Part shown: one piece after another, positions 48,096 through 61,427 of the stretch
How the letters are laid out: every line of letters starts with the position of its first letter
How positions within the stretch are numbered: the first letter of the stretch is position 1
NCBI GenBank assembly: GCA_026874595.1
Contig: CM049307.1
Coordinates: 45,133,678-45,197,677, forward strand
DNA: 64,000 bases
Direction: 5' to 3'
Source: Sipunculus nudus
Lineage: Eukaryota > Annelida > Sipuncula > Golfingiida > Sipunculidae
Position numbers and translations under genes: made by a program
The notes under the pieces: model-generated
Told to the model about the DNA's origin: nothing
Databases searched by the model: none
The model's input: the letters and a program-made list of their open reading frames with translations, nothing else

Positions 48096-49436
48096 GTAAG
48101 TTAACGAGGTTGCTTACTGTATACACGGACACGCTCAGATCATGAAATGATCATAGCGGAAAGTAATTATTTAATACTTCTTTAATGCCATCAAAAACTG
48201 ACATTATGTGGATATGCACAAGACCTGTTTTCGTAAAATACTGACATTATAATGGTCTGCCAAGTGTGTTCTTAGAGTTACAAAGCCTTTGTCTGCTGGT
48301 AATCAGTCATTCTCTGGGAATGACACACATGACACATATGTTCATTATCTCCCTCAATCATTGCTATCACATATATAAAATATTCTTTTATTCCTCCCTG
48401 AATATCAAACTGACCGTTGATACGACTGTCTATATAGGTGATTAGGTGATTCCATTAAATTATCATATAGTATAAATGCTTTATTCATTATTCCGGCTGG
48501 ATATGACCCTCAAAGTAGAAAACATTGCTGAAAGGAAATAAATATACAGACATTGTTACACAATCAAAGATATTTCTTGTTGTAAAATGACACAATACAT
48601 ACCGATAATTTTTTTTCAAATATTCTGTGAGGTTATTTCAACTTAGGTGAGTTTTAAACAAGGAGTAATCAATCAATGTCGTTGTATGGCGAAGAAATCG
48701 TCTTTATAACGGTGTTGAAAAATAATCTGCGGACATATTTTAATCGCAATAAAAAAACAGTAAAATGCACGATAAAAAGAAGATTGTGAATTGTGAAAAA
48801 TAATCACAGGAATATTTCATTTTTGATAACAGTAAAAGGATAATTAGTCATTGATTATGCCCTGGGGACAGGTACCTTTCAATGATTTATGAAACGGTAG
48901 GGATGTACTTGAAGCGTTTTTAGTATTTCTTTGCTAAACAAATGTTTAAATTAAGCAAAAAAGGTTAGATGCAAACTTTTCACAGCGAAAGCTCTACGGT
49001 AGATGAAATTTATGTATCCGGATTTAATGAATCCTATGGACATGAATCTCCTTAAACTGGATTGTTTTCTGTGGAATGACCAATCTATGAATACAATCTT
49101 TGTAATTTCGGGAGATACATATGCGTACTTGACATTAATCCATTTTTTTTATTTAAAAATATTACTTCGGGGCGCTGCAGCAATTCGAAAAACATGATTC
49201 TCTGTTGAAAGGTTTGTAAATTTATCGTTCCACTGCTCACGAATGTTCACCGTATCTTAAAATAATACAATTATCCATCGAATTTAAATATTACAAGTAA
49301 GTTTAATCATAAATGGTGCAATGCAAACAGAAAGAAACTGTTGCAATTCAGAACACGTGTTAGAAAATATATCGCTCCAGTGCTCATGAATGTCCACGGT
49401 CTCTTAGAAATATCACACGGTGACAAACTGACGTGC

Positions 49437-49510
49437 GCCTCCGTGGCCTTATATGGATAAGGCACCGGCCTCTGAAGCCGGGGATTGTGGGTTCGAGTCC
49501 TGTCGGAGTT
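49437..49510 (+). tRNA. tRNA-like gene, CTG anticodon, spacer after U4
   Basis: Like the copies at 18319 and 41702 with one change: the T stem starts GTGGG instead of GCGGG, so C50-G64 becomes T-G wobble. Anticodon loop CTCTGAA unchanged. Confidence 0.5.
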
Positions 49511-51265
49511 AAGAGCCGTTCGTTTACTAAGGCCTACTGAATGATTCAGTTCAAAGAAGTTTCTTGAACGTATTCATCTGTGAATTCAATGAATTTTAAT
49601 TAAATGTGATAAATAGGTCAATTTAACATTCATTTGCGATAAAAAAAGCATGAAGGCGAAGTAAAATTTGTCAGACCAATTTTTAGTTTTTCTTGTTTGT
49701 CCAGTTTTGTTCAATGTTGCTTTGATTAATTGAATAAAGATCTTATTTTAAATGTTAATTTAGTTGTAATTTTGTACCCTAATGAATTATCCTTTAAATC
49801 AGGGTGATATTTTCCCAGGTTTGAAAGACTTTGTGGATATTTTTTTTGTTTATGTTTCATGTCTCTTTGAATACTATCAGTGCATGCTTTTCAACGTAAG
49901 ACGTGAAAATGTTTATAATTTTAGTTTAACCACTTGGGTTGGAGGAATCCGAACAGTGAGAGGGTAAAATGAGACCATGCCTAGGCTGATTTCAGATTAC
50001 CAGTTAGTAACTTTGATTGTTTGTGTCTGTATGTGTGTGTGGGAGGGAGTCATAAATATGGTCCCGCCATCCATTGGTTGTGCAATTTAAGAACAACAAC
50101 AATTATTAAATAAAGTCCCCTCCCACGCACAAAATAAAACTCTAACGCATTCACATCGTCAAGTAATAAAGCTAATATTCAACAAATACACTAAAAGAGG
50201 TTTCCGAAATTTATTATATAAATCTAAACATTTGATATAATAGTAATGAGAGAGCAGTTCATATATTTTCCTGTCCATTCTTGTCCACGGCAGTGGTACG
50301 TCTTAATCCTTAGATGCGTGCTTTGTCCTCTTCAAGCATCGTCGTAAGATTGTGTTCACTCGGAACATGAAGCCGTGAATTCCTAAAAAAAATAAAAATT
50401 GAACTTTATACTGTAACTGAAGATTAAAAGTGACACAAACATCACGAACACTGAGAGTTTATACAATGTACATAAATGGAGAGCATTAGAACTTGTAGTT
50501 AGACTTAATACGTAGACCTAAAACCGACAATATACGTGAATGTCAAAATAGGTGCTTTTTATATGTTATCTGATGGTCAAGAGCCACCGATTTATAATGT
50601 GATATATGAACATGCCGCTAAAACCATATACTTCCCAGACACATTTTACACAGTATACTCAGTCATACAGGAGTATATTATTGACTACACACTTATAATC
50701 CTGTTAGAACAGGTCACCTTAAACACGCAATTCAACACGAAGTACACACCTTTTTTCTTCGAAATTTTTTTCTGATCTGCTTTGTCACTTGGGACTGTGT
50801 GCTCTGTTGGCTCAACCTGGAGTCCATTCGTGGCAGACACCGAGACGTTGACAAATTCTGAAACAGTCCAAGGTTCCAAATAAAGAAGACGGTAATATCC
50901 ACTGGAATAACGGAGATTAGCTAAAGTAATTTACTCAGAAACATAGCCATGCACACAATGGTTGTTATTTCTAACAATTACTGGATTTGTTTGCGTGCAC
51001 GAAAAAATATATAATATATTAAATATATTCACGTAGAAAAGTGTTATAATAACTGACCACTGAATTTTTCTCGATGACATAGTTGAGACTTTAAATATGG
51101 TGCTGATACTTAAAACAGACTGATGATACCCTAAATCAAGGCGGTGATCCCCAACCACGTGGTACCTTCAAATCAGTGTTACGGTACCTTAATCAAGGTG
51201 GGGCATGGTACCTTATTCGTGGTAAAGGTTCATTAATCATGTTGATGACTCATTATTGGTGGTGG

Positions 51266-52393
51266 TGATACCATAGAATCAGGGTATTAACACCCTAACC
51301 ATGATGATGTTGCCTTTTAAAATCATGGTGTTGATACCATAGAATCAGGGTGATAACACCCTAACCATGATGATTTTGTCTTTTAAAATCACGGTGTTGA
51401 TACCAGAGAATCAGGGTAATAACACCCTAACCATGATGATGTTGCCTTTTAAAATCATGGTGTTGATACCATAGAATCAGGGTGATAACACCCTAACCAT
51501 GATGATGTTGCCTTTTAAAATCACGGTGTTGATACCATAGAATCAGGGTAATAACACCCTAACCATGATGATGTTGCCTTTTAAAATCATGGTTTTGATA
51601 CCATAGAATCAGGGTGATAACACCCTAACCATGATGATGTTGCCTTTTAAAATCACGGTGTTGATACCATAGAATCAGGGTGATTACACCCTAACCATGA
51701 TGATGTTGCCTTTTAAAACCATGGTGTTGATACCATAGAATCAGGGTGATAACACCCTAACCATGATGATCTTGCCTTTTAAAATTATGGTGTTGATACC
51801 ATAGAATCAGGGTGATAATACCCAAACCATGATGATCTTGCCTTTTAAAATCATGGTGTTGATACCATAGAATCAGGGTGATAACACCCAAACAATGATG
51901 ATCTTGCCTTTTGAAATCATGGTGTTGATACCATAGAATCAGGGTGATAACACCCAAACCATGATGATCTTGCCTTTTAAAATCATGGTGTTGATACCAT
52001 AAAATCAGGGTGATAACACCCTAACCATGATGATCTTGCCTTTTAAAATCATGGTGGTGATACCATAGAATCAGGATGATAACACCCTAACCATGATTAT
52101 CTTGCCTTTTAAAATCATGGTGTAGATACCATAGAATCAGGGTGATAACACCCAAACCATGATGATCTTGCCTTTCAAAATCATGGTGTTGATGCCATAG
52201 AATCAGGGTGATTACACTCTAACCATGATGATGTTGTCTTTTAAAATCATGGTGTTGATACTATAGAATCAGGGTGATTACACCCTTACCATGATGATCT
52301 TGCCTTTTAAAATCATGGTCTTGATACCATAGAATCAGGATGATAACACCCTGACCATGATGATGTTTCCTTTCAAATCATGATAGTGATACC
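51266..52393. repeat. 66-bp minisatellite in intron 5 of copy 5, about 17 units
   Basis: Same unit. Several CCCAAACC variants create the 22-residue periodic open frame at 51757-51957 (-). Confidence 0.95.
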
Positions 52394-53785
52394 TTAATTT
52401 TGGTGACGATACATTAATCATGATGATGATACCTTTATCACCGTGGTGATACATTAATCATGATATCTAAATTATGGAGATAATACCTTAATCGTGGAGA
52501 TGATACACACCTTTCTTTTTCGTTATTGTCATCTCATCAGGGTCTCTGCAAGCAACTGTCTCAGCTGGTGGCGCCACCTGGTTCTTCTCATCACTTTGCT
52601 CGCAGATGTTAACAATTTCTGAAACAATTTATGACTTTGATTAAACAAACGCGTTTTGATTTATTTATTACCAGAAACTTAACCAAGTATGAGCACTTTT
52701 GAAATGAACAGGCCGAAAAATTATCCAGCAGTTACAGTGTAACAGATATGTCAAAATATACCTCAATGAAAAATTAATTATCACAAAACTTTCCATTTTT
52801 ATATCGTTTATTACAATCAAAATGTCTTAAGAAATAAATGATTAACATAAATGTTTAAAAATATAATTATAAGTTATTATAAATATACATATTTCAAAGA
52901 AACGTATATTTTCCTAAAAGTAAAATTTGCATGATTATATTAATCAACTTCTCTAATCAATGCATCCTCTGAATTAATAAAATTGTTAATAATTAGTAAT
53001 TATTATAAAGACTATATATGACCTCACACAAAAACATTCAGTCAAGTATATCTGTTAATAAGAGTACCAACCTGTGACAATGGGATTTTGTAGACCAGAA
53101 AATGGCCAGTCAACCTTGTAGCTCCCGGACTTGGAAGGGCATGACACTTTTAGAAGATCTGATTTCTCCACTGTCCCATCACGTATAACCTCCCAATGTC
53201 CACTGATTATTAGATCTGAATAAACGAGAGTTCTTAATAGTATTACCTGAGGACAGATGAAGGATACTATTATAGAAATAACTTAAAATGAAACCATTTT
53301 GAATATTTTTTTAATTAATTACGCTTAAAACTCAATATCCTTATAATATACTACTTTATAATATACTATATGTATCATGTATGGCCTTTAAAAACACCTA
53401 AGAGCGGTCAAAACTTCCGAGACTCGTCATTATTAATTTTGAAAGTAACTGTTAAACATTTTGTCATGATAAAGCAATGGTATAATTCTAAATTTGCATA
53501 AGTGAATCTACCTTCCGAAATCGGTATGTTAACGACAGCAGCGCCCTCTGTTGCCAGGTAGTGTGACTTGACCCTACCGCCTGTGGTCGGCACAAATTCC
53601 ATCTCATGTTTAAGTCCGTGACGCCAGTATGGCATGGTCAATACTGCTGTCCCTGGGCATGGCGTCAGATGATTTTCGGGGTCTTCTGTGGTAAGATAAG
53701 ATAAAATAGAATTAATAACTTGAGTATAAGAATACACATATACATACGTACAAACATATATATACGTATATACCATATATAATTA

Positions 53786-53877
53786 TTAGTAACAGTAGTA
53801 GTAGTAGTAGTAGTAGAAGTAGTGGTAATAGAAGTAGTGGCAGTAGTTGTAGTAGTAGTAGTAGTAGTAGCAGTGGT
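53786..53877. repeat. (TAG)n microsatellite in intron 2 of copy 5
   Basis: Imperfect trinucleotide run at the shared position. Confidence 0.95.
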
Positions 53878-54986
53878 ATTTATACATTTAATTAATTTTT
53901 TTTAAGAATAATCGAATTTAAAGTTTAAACGCTGAGCAAGCTACGAAAATTGGAATTTTTAAGTAGAATTTTAATTTTCATATTGCGGAAATTTTATGTG
54001 CGGACACTGTATTGCTCTACTATTATTGGTAACTAATAAAATGGTCATGCCTGTTTTAGACGGTGAAATGAAAATACCTTGTGACATTTCCTAGCGATTC
54101 TCCTGCACAGTTGAAAAGGAACTTGACCAGTGCCTGGGCGGTCCCTGTTGGGAGACAGAGCTGTCTGTTGACCACTTTGTCTTCCCAACAGAGAGCGCCA
54201 CATTTTGACCGTACTACTGCCTTGTAGTGGGTAGACCCATGGGGCACGTGGGCAACACCTACCCACTGAGGGGAACCCTTGGGGGCGTTCACTAACTGGA
54301 CGCCCTCGCCCACCTCCCACTGGCCAAGTGAAGGGTGCTCGCCCACAATATAGACTTCTTCGTCTTCCTCCTTGGCCAGGTAATTGACCATAAAACACAG
54401 GATCACTGAAACAAAGCAGAAATAAAAAAAATAGTGATTTTGACCGAGTATTACGTTTCACAGTGGATGTATCTTATTTCTTCTGTCTCTAAAAGTTAGC
54501 TCAGAATAATTAATAAACTGTACGTTAACTCAGAATAAACCGTTAACTGTGAATTAGTTATGGCGTGATTTGAAGATAAACATCATGTTATTAGTCCTGT
54601 TATTTACTATAGCTGCTATCGAATTAAAGTCAGACCGCCTATTAACATATAACACGAATATAAATTAAAACGTTTGGAGTATTACTAAATATTAGTCTAT
54701 CTAAGGAAGCAGAACATCTGATCGAACAATGTACTTACAATATCATTCATATCTACTGTTTTACATTAATCTTTCATTTACAATCTGTTTCATTAAATAA
54801 TTAATTAAGTCAGGTTACCGTAATCCATGGCAGCGTAATGGATCATCTGATGCGGAATAATCCTGATAAATTGATATTATTATGTTCTAAATCTAAAATG
54901 ACGATGACAGATAAGTTGATGCTGAAAGTTGTTGTCGACACGGCCGTCTGATGACAGAGAGTGAACCTAATGATCTGGTTACCATG

Positions 54987-55067
54987 CAACGTGACGTGAA
55001 CAATAGCGTACGAACGTCACGACTAGGCGGCACGTAAAGACGTCACCAAGGTGATGCTCTGACGTCG
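54987..55067 (-). promoter_or_regulatory. ACGT-core cluster upstream of copy 5
   Basis: The same five ACGT cores as in the other units. Confidence 0.45.
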
Positions 55068-55514
55068 TTTTTCGCATTCACAAACTTTCGGTTGTTTAAG
55101 AATAAAATTAAGCTTTGTAAACGTTGTCCCTATGACCATGGACTAAGTATATGTCAGTGACAGAGTTAATCGTCCTGTTGTGTTTTTCCCTGTTCAGGTA
55201 ATATAAAAAAAAACGAGTCCAATTAATTAGGGGAGTATGACCCATCATGAATTCAGGGAATGTTTTCCTATTTCTAGGTCCTATCTTCCAATGAATGAAT
55301 GATATCAGGAAACCGGTTATTATGCACATGTAAATTCATCGGCATAACATCACCTTTCCGCCAGAGGTCATTTCTACTCTAAACGAAGCTCTTGTGGAAA
55401 CTTAGGCACTGTGGCACAGCCGGGACTTCTTGTCTGAACTGCCAAAGTTTAACATCAAAATTTGTTAGATATCAAGGAAACACATATTGTCGTACCATAT
55501 TGTTTACATTTCAC

Positions 55515-55823
55515 ATGCGCATGCTTACAATATATTACTTCTTCCGTAAGTCCTTTCCGCGGAGACGCACATATTTATATAATTTGCCTTGAAACAATTC
55601 CTTTTGAATGTATTTGAACAGACTGCATTATCCTTTTCCCCACATTTATACCTATGCCATCTGTATATGTAGAAGCCCCAATGCATTATGGGCCGTAGAT
55701 TCCAAAGCCCACAAACCCTGAACATCAGAGTCGTACTCCTGTGAATTCCATTCTGCGCAGTTTTGCGTAACATGTGAATGAACTGGTGATATCACAGCTC
55801 TGGAGAAAGCGTCCTTTTGTACG
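55515..55823 (+). promoter_or_regulatory. Possible divergent promoter and first exon, unit 5
   Basis: ATGCGCAT at 55515-55522 and donor ACG|GTAAGT at 55824. Confidence 0.3.
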
Positions 55824-56007
55824 GTAAGTTAACGAGGTTGCTTACTGTATACACGGACACGCTCAGATCATGAAATAATGTTTTCTACACTCATAATGAA
55901 TCACTTGATTTGTAATACTCTCATTGGCTTGTATATAGATTTTTTTTTATTCCTGGTCAGCAGAATGATGTCTCCATTTATAAAACTGATTGGTCCTGGT
56001 AAAACTG

Positions 56008-56026
56008 AACAGAGGCGCCATCTGTT
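56008..56026. promoter_or_regulatory. Near-palindrome with GGCGCC core, unit 5
   Basis: Same 19-nt dyad as units 1, 2 and 3. Confidence 0.3.
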
Positions 56027-56969
56027 ACCAGAAAAATGCAGCCTGGAGCCTTCCATTCTTCCTCAGATACCAATGATCAGATGTCGTTTTTCACTCATGT
56101 CGATCTGGTTTTTTTTTCTGGAGACGTTTTTCATGATGACTGTTGAGATAGGAAAGTAATTATTTAATACTTCTTTAATGTCATCAAAAATTGACATTTT
56201 TTGGATATCTACAAGACCTGTTTCGTAAAATACTGACATTATAATGGTTTGCCAAGTGTGTTCTTAGAGTTACAAAGCCTTTGTCTGCTGGTAATCAGCC
56301 ATTCTCTGGGAATGACACACATGACACATATGTTCATTATCTCCCTCAATCATTGCTATCACATATATAAAATATTCTTTTATTCCTCCCTGAATATCAA
56401 ACTGACCGTTGGTACGACTGTCCATATAGGTGATTAGGTGATTATCGCACTCGAAGCTTGCATTATGTTAAATGTTATCATATATATTCATGTTATTTCA
56501 AAGTTTCATCCTACAAATATATGATTAGTATTAGGGTACACTTACTACTACGATTAATTATGAGAATAATGTTTTTTTGGAAATAATACATGCAAATATT
56601 TTTTTTCAGCCTTGGTCACAGTTTTTCTTCTAAAAACGGTTGAGGTCGAACAAAAGCATTCCATTAACTTATAATGTAATCTTTACATGCCATAAATATC
56701 GATAAATAGTTCATTGATTACTCTGGCTGAATATGGCCCTCAAAAGTAGGTAACACTGCTGACAGGAAATAAATATACGTACATGAATTATTTACACAAA
56801 TAAGGATATTTCTTTTAAACAAGAAGTTATTAATCATTATCGTATTATGGCGAACAAATCGTCTTTAAAACAGTGTTGAAAAAAATTTGGTGTTTTAATC
56901 GTAAGAAAAAAGTAAACTGGACGATGTAAAGAAGCTTGTGAATTGTGAAAAAAAATCACAGGAATATAT

Positions 56970-57134
56970 CATTTTTCGGCCGTATAGAATCCGGCCTACT
57001 GATGATATGACATCGAAATGCCTCTAACTTTAAGTTACTTCTCCATTACATGAATCCTGAACATCATAACGTCCGTCCGAATACACCCATAACCTCGTCC
57101 ATGTAGGCCAGATTGTATACTCGCTTCCATTTTT
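56970..57134. mobile_element. MITE-like insertion, second copy
   Basis: Same element, ends and CATTTTT direct repeats as at 25784-25944, so it was inserted before U2-S2 and U5-S3 separated. Confidence 0.65.
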
Positions 57135-57157
57135 TAGCAAAAAAAAGATAATAAGTC

Positions 57158-57545
57158 CGGTGGCAACACCTACTATCACATTTATGCTGAAGACATCCAT
57201 GCATATATCTCAGGACTGGTTTGATGTATCGACCTGAAATTTGACATGTCTATACATCTTACAAGCTATTAATCATACACAAAACTGGTGGCACCACCTG
57301 CAACAATTTTTGCATGGTGTCTATCTGTTATCTCTCTGGGGTAAAATCACTTGTAAATTGGCAGTGGTTTCACTTGTCTGCCTGAAATTTTGTATGTGTA
57401 TACATCTTGTATAGATTTTTTTTTTAGTTGGCAGATGGCGCCACCTATAAATATGTATAAACGGCAGACGTCAATGCTAATATCTCAGGACTGGTTTGAC
57501 ATTTTGGCCTGAAATATTGCACGAGTATAGATCTTACATAGCTTG
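57158..57545. repeat. GGTGGCGCCACC-family repeat before S3
   Basis: Homolog of 25966-26345 with the same half-units. Confidence 0.75.
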
Positions 57546-57836
57546 ATGAACAAAACAAATGTTAAAGAATGAACCATTTTTTTCTATAAAATATGTATAC
57601 CATCTCCACAAGCACTGTAATTAATTATATATAATGTTTGGTACTAATATTAATTTTGAATGAAATTCAAGTTGATTTTGAATTAGGGTGTTTTTTCCAT
57701 TGATTCTACCTCAAAAGACTCCATATCCAAGCCTTATGATGGGGTGAAATTAGTTAAGTCGTGTGGTACAGAATAACAGAACAGTTTAAACTATTAGTAT
57801 TTCCAGTTGAAGCAATATGTTATGTTTTTGTTACAG

Positions 57837-59736
57837 GGTCAAATACTTTGGCTATAACGCTAGCTTTAGTCGGAAAGCTGTCCATATCAGCATCTTTCTC
57901 TTTGGCCTATATCTTTAATGCTCCACAATTATCAGGTAATATACATTTGCCATTTGTTTAAATCACAAGTAACAGGTTAACCATGCATGTGTGGGCAACA
58001 TTTTCTGAAATGTATAAAGATATATAATCACATGTATGTAATTTTATATACAGTTAGTATAGGCTCCCTTTGTTGAGACTGGAGAAATGTTTGGTGAGTA
58101 AGATGTAAGATGTTCATTTTGTTGACCTAAAAGTAAAACATTATTGAATAGACTAGCATATTATCTGTTCCTGCCTTGGGCACAGGCACCCAATATGAAA
58201 CCTATTGTGGTAATTTAAACATGTACTGCATTACATCCCATAACCTTATCTCAGCTTATGATAACCAGTAATAGTTGATATTTATTAAACATAAATATAC
58301 TATATATATCATATAACACTAGTGGATATCTTGACATTTATATATCTTTAACATTGAGGGTGTATACGGTATCATGATTCAAATGTCTGTGCCTCAGGAT
58401 TGGTCAATCTAACCTGGGCCAGGTTTGTCCCAGAGAGGTTTTCCATGGGACGAGTACCACTGGTTACACTGGTATATAATAGATGCCACTGTATAGGCTT
58501 TTTGTAAAATTTCCCAAATAAAGTCAGACTGCTCAGAATTTGCCATAATATATAGAAAATGAGGCCCATTAGGACACACTTTGTATCATTCTGAACAAAA
58601 TTGGGCATATCTGAGGTGAGGTCATAGAATTGTTGCATGACTACAATTTAGTGCAACCATAAGTTATAATATAGGTTAGGAGCAATGTTACAGAGGGATT
58701 TCAGATGACAGTCTGTGTGGCCAATGTGACCAGGTAAAACAAGATGGCATTTCAGTGTAATTGACAGCTTGGCTAAGTAGCCAGTTTAACTTTTGGACAG
58801 ATTGAGTCCATTTAAATAGATCATATAGGCAATCAGTTCATTTTTATACACACCTGAAAATTGGAGCCCATAAAAACAAAAAAAATAAGAAAGATGGTTC
58901 AGAAATGAATACTTAAAAAAGGAAACAAGTGTGAAATCTCTGTTTGTACTCAGTAATACAGCTCGAATAAAACAGAAAAGCACATGATCATCAACATGAC
59001 ATTACCTTTGCCTGTGGTATTTTCATTTGCTTTAGGATTTTATGTTTACTGTTGATATTAATATTTATTGTGTGTATTGCAGTTATAATGCCCTTGGCAT
59101 TTGTGTGACTGCGGCCAGGTTTGGCGGAGTTCTGGCACCTCTTGAGATACAACTGGTATGTGTAAAAACTGACGTCTTCCTTACTTCTAGATAGATCTGG
59201 TTTTTTTAATGTTAATTTTAATGGAAATATTCAGTGTCCTGTTAACATCCTTATTTATGGTTAAAACTGCTGCAATTTATTAACTGTGGTTTCCAGAATA
59301 AGATTTGTTAATATCCCGTATTTCAAAGTTTCCTGTGTTTTCTTCACATTTTCTTCTATTGTAACTATGTCCTTTGAAGAGTGATATATATATATATATA
59401 TATATGCAAGATGTTACGTGTGATTCGAAAACCTTAGGTCAACTATACCTCAGGTCAAATTATAACTGTTATCCTCATGTCATGTATGTGTTTCAGGACC
59501 AGATTTACCCTTCCCTGTCCTTTGTTGTGTACGGGTCACTGTCGTTCTCAGCTGGGCTCCTTGCTATCCGTCTTCCAGAGACACTGAACCAGCTGATGCC
59601 AGAAACAATGGAGGACTTGTCTCCTGCAGCCTCAGTCATTAACAAACTGAGAGATTATAAAACAGAGGACAAAGACAGAGAACATCTGTTTCAAAATGAG
59701 ATGCTAAACTCTGAAGAAAGGACCAGGCTTCAATGA
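57837..59736 (+). pseudogene. SLC22-family 3' gene fragment (S3), unprocessed pseudogene
   Basis: Exons 57837-57935, 59083-59155 and 59497-59736. It shares with S2 the 10-nt deletion that removes ELYPTV and shifts the frame, and the missing YGRR exon, so both derive from one already broken ancestor. Unlike S2, the last exon is open to the normal end (ERTRLQ) with an in-frame 2-codon insertion (TEDKDREH). The middle exon ends LEIQL. No complete carrier can be made. Confidence 0.85.
59384..59405. repeat. (TA)n microsatellite in S3
   Basis: Shorter allele of the run at 28242-28293. Confidence 0.9.
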
Positions 59737-59744
59737 ATATATGA

Positions 59745-60332
59745 CAGTAGCAGGGGGATGGCACATACCAATCGTTAGATGTGTTTGTGAACCTACCATG
59801 TGTTTTTTTGTGATAATTTAGCCGAAAAAGCTAACAGGCTGTTTACAGTGGTATGGATGCAATGGAATTGATGGCTGTTGCAGCGTAGTCCACTGTATGA
59901 CTGGTGTCAAAACTCGAAAGTAGGCATATCGGCCTTATTTAAATGCCTGCTGGCTCATGTGTTTATGTCTAGCACAGAATGAGACTTTTTATGTTCAGCA
60001 GGTGTAGTGGTAGTTATGTTTTCCAGCACTTCTAATGGTATAAATATAATTTGATTTTTTTGTTGGACGTAACCGCCTCCATTATTGCCTGCTTAACTTA
60101 GTACATCTACAGATTCCCATTCCAGTTAGACTAAATAACAGGGTAATGGCACACTTTCTTTCATTTCATATCCTGGTGATAACCAGGCCTGTGAATACTT
60201 ACTGCACCTTACTGAATACTAATCAAATTAACGGACGATTTTACATTAAAAAGTTAACATTCGCCTCTCTGGGATTCGGCAAACTGGACTCGGTATTCTG
60301 GGATTCGACAGAATGGGAATCGGCAAACTGGC
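59745..60332 (+). other. Former SLC22 3' flank, no gene
   Basis: Homologous to 28622-29222, ending in the GGGATTCGGCA short tandem repeat. Confidence 0.6.
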
Positions 60333-60562
60333 ATGTAACCGTGTAGCCTTCCCCACTGGTGGGTCATACCACTTAAGAACCCCCGAAAGGTACACTCATC
60401 TGTGAGTGAGACAGAGCCATGGGGCACGGCCTTCCCATTAAACCTGCAGAGCACTTGCCCTGGGTCAGGACCGATTGTGAAAAATCTCACCTGCTTGGCT
60501 GAGATTCAAACTCAGGATCTCCCTACTGAGTCCTGTGCTCTACAACTAGATCACAGAAGCCA
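60333..60562 (-). mobile_element. tRNA-derived SINE-like element, S3 tail
   Basis: Homolog of 29222-29455; the T arm CTGAG-TTTGAAT-CTCAG is intact. Confidence 0.6.
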
Positions 60563-60749
60563 GTGATATCAGTTTATTCTTATTGTCTGTTACCATGTTA
60601 ATATATTGTTTTACAGAAAAGCCCTAAAATTAAAATCAAAGTTTCTAATTTACAAGGATTTTTTTAGAGCATACCATGACAACAATTGTACAAAAAGAGA
60701 ATATTCCCCCAAGATATTGACTTCAAATCTCGTGTATGAATTTTTGAAA

Positions 60750-61420
60750 ATTTGCTGACGAGCCCGTCCGGTGCTGTCCCCTATGGTAAATTCATTAAAC
60801 TAATCCTGCCTTGTCGTTCATACTCACGTGACACGAATGAACGTGGTCCAAAGACCACTGAATTGATGTATAACGTGATTTATACAAACTGTGAACCCAT
60901 GGATGATGATACTTGCCATTTTCATGATACTGTTGTTGGTTCACGGAGGTTTCAATTTCGTGAAAATCGCGAAAGGGAAATAATTCGCGAAAATGAAATC
61001 GTTGTGAATAATGTGCCTCACCAACACAGGGGAATGGTCATTTATAATATGGCCGCATTGGCATTTTATGCATGTTATCCACGCGATAGTAGGTTCCAGT
61101 AGGTTCAAAGGTCGAAAGGCAAAAGACATCATGGCTATTAACATATATTTTATGTTACATGTAAATCAAAGAAAGACAATATCAGCTCTTCGTATTTTCT
61201 GCCTTTAGGTTACAATAATTTGTACTCGTTGTCATAGGCTTTTGGAAAATTCTTAAGATTGAGCGCGCTTAGGAAAAAATGTGACTATGAATGTACAAAA
61301 ATGAGATCGCGAAAATGAGATCGCGAAACAATGAAAACATTGAAATCGCGAAATATTGGCCTCGCAAATATAAAGGCAACCACAGTATATATAGCCTGCA
61401 TGCAAAACATGACAGAGCTA
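60750..61420. repeat. Duplicated S-tail segment, GCGAAA-rich
   Basis: Homolog of 29640-30290, including the open frame at 60752-61102 that I treat as repeat-derived. Confidence 0.6.
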
Positions 61421-61427
61421 TTTTTTA

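Larger units (their letters stand above)
41916..49652. repeat. Segmental duplication unit U4 with spacer
   Basis: About 7.7 kb, the most diverged unit around exon 2 and its upstream flank. It lacks ~270 bp that the others carry after the divergent donor, and has an AT-rich replacement at 47400-47475. Confidence 0.85.
50303..54828 (-). pseudogene. CBM20 protein gene, copy 5, frameshifted
   Basis: Exons correspond to 54819-54828, 54078-54405, 53512-53685, 53072-53215, 52511-52618, 50750-50857 and 50303-50382; AATAAA on the coding strand at 50210-50215. Exon 2 is 328 nt, one base longer, with an extra base near 54091-54094 (CCTAGCG against CCTGCG). The CBM20 domain reads normally to NCAGES; after that the spliced frame is lost, so exons 3-7 would be misread. 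Other differences are a Phe-to-Cys change in exon 4 and KKISKKK in exon 6. A recent pseudogene or a single-base assembly error are both possible. Confidence 0.7.
49653..57155. repeat. Segmental duplication unit U5
   Basis: Like U2, followed by an SLC22 fragment instead of the tRNA-like spacer. It lacks ~95 bp near 56818 that U2 has. Confidence 0.8.
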
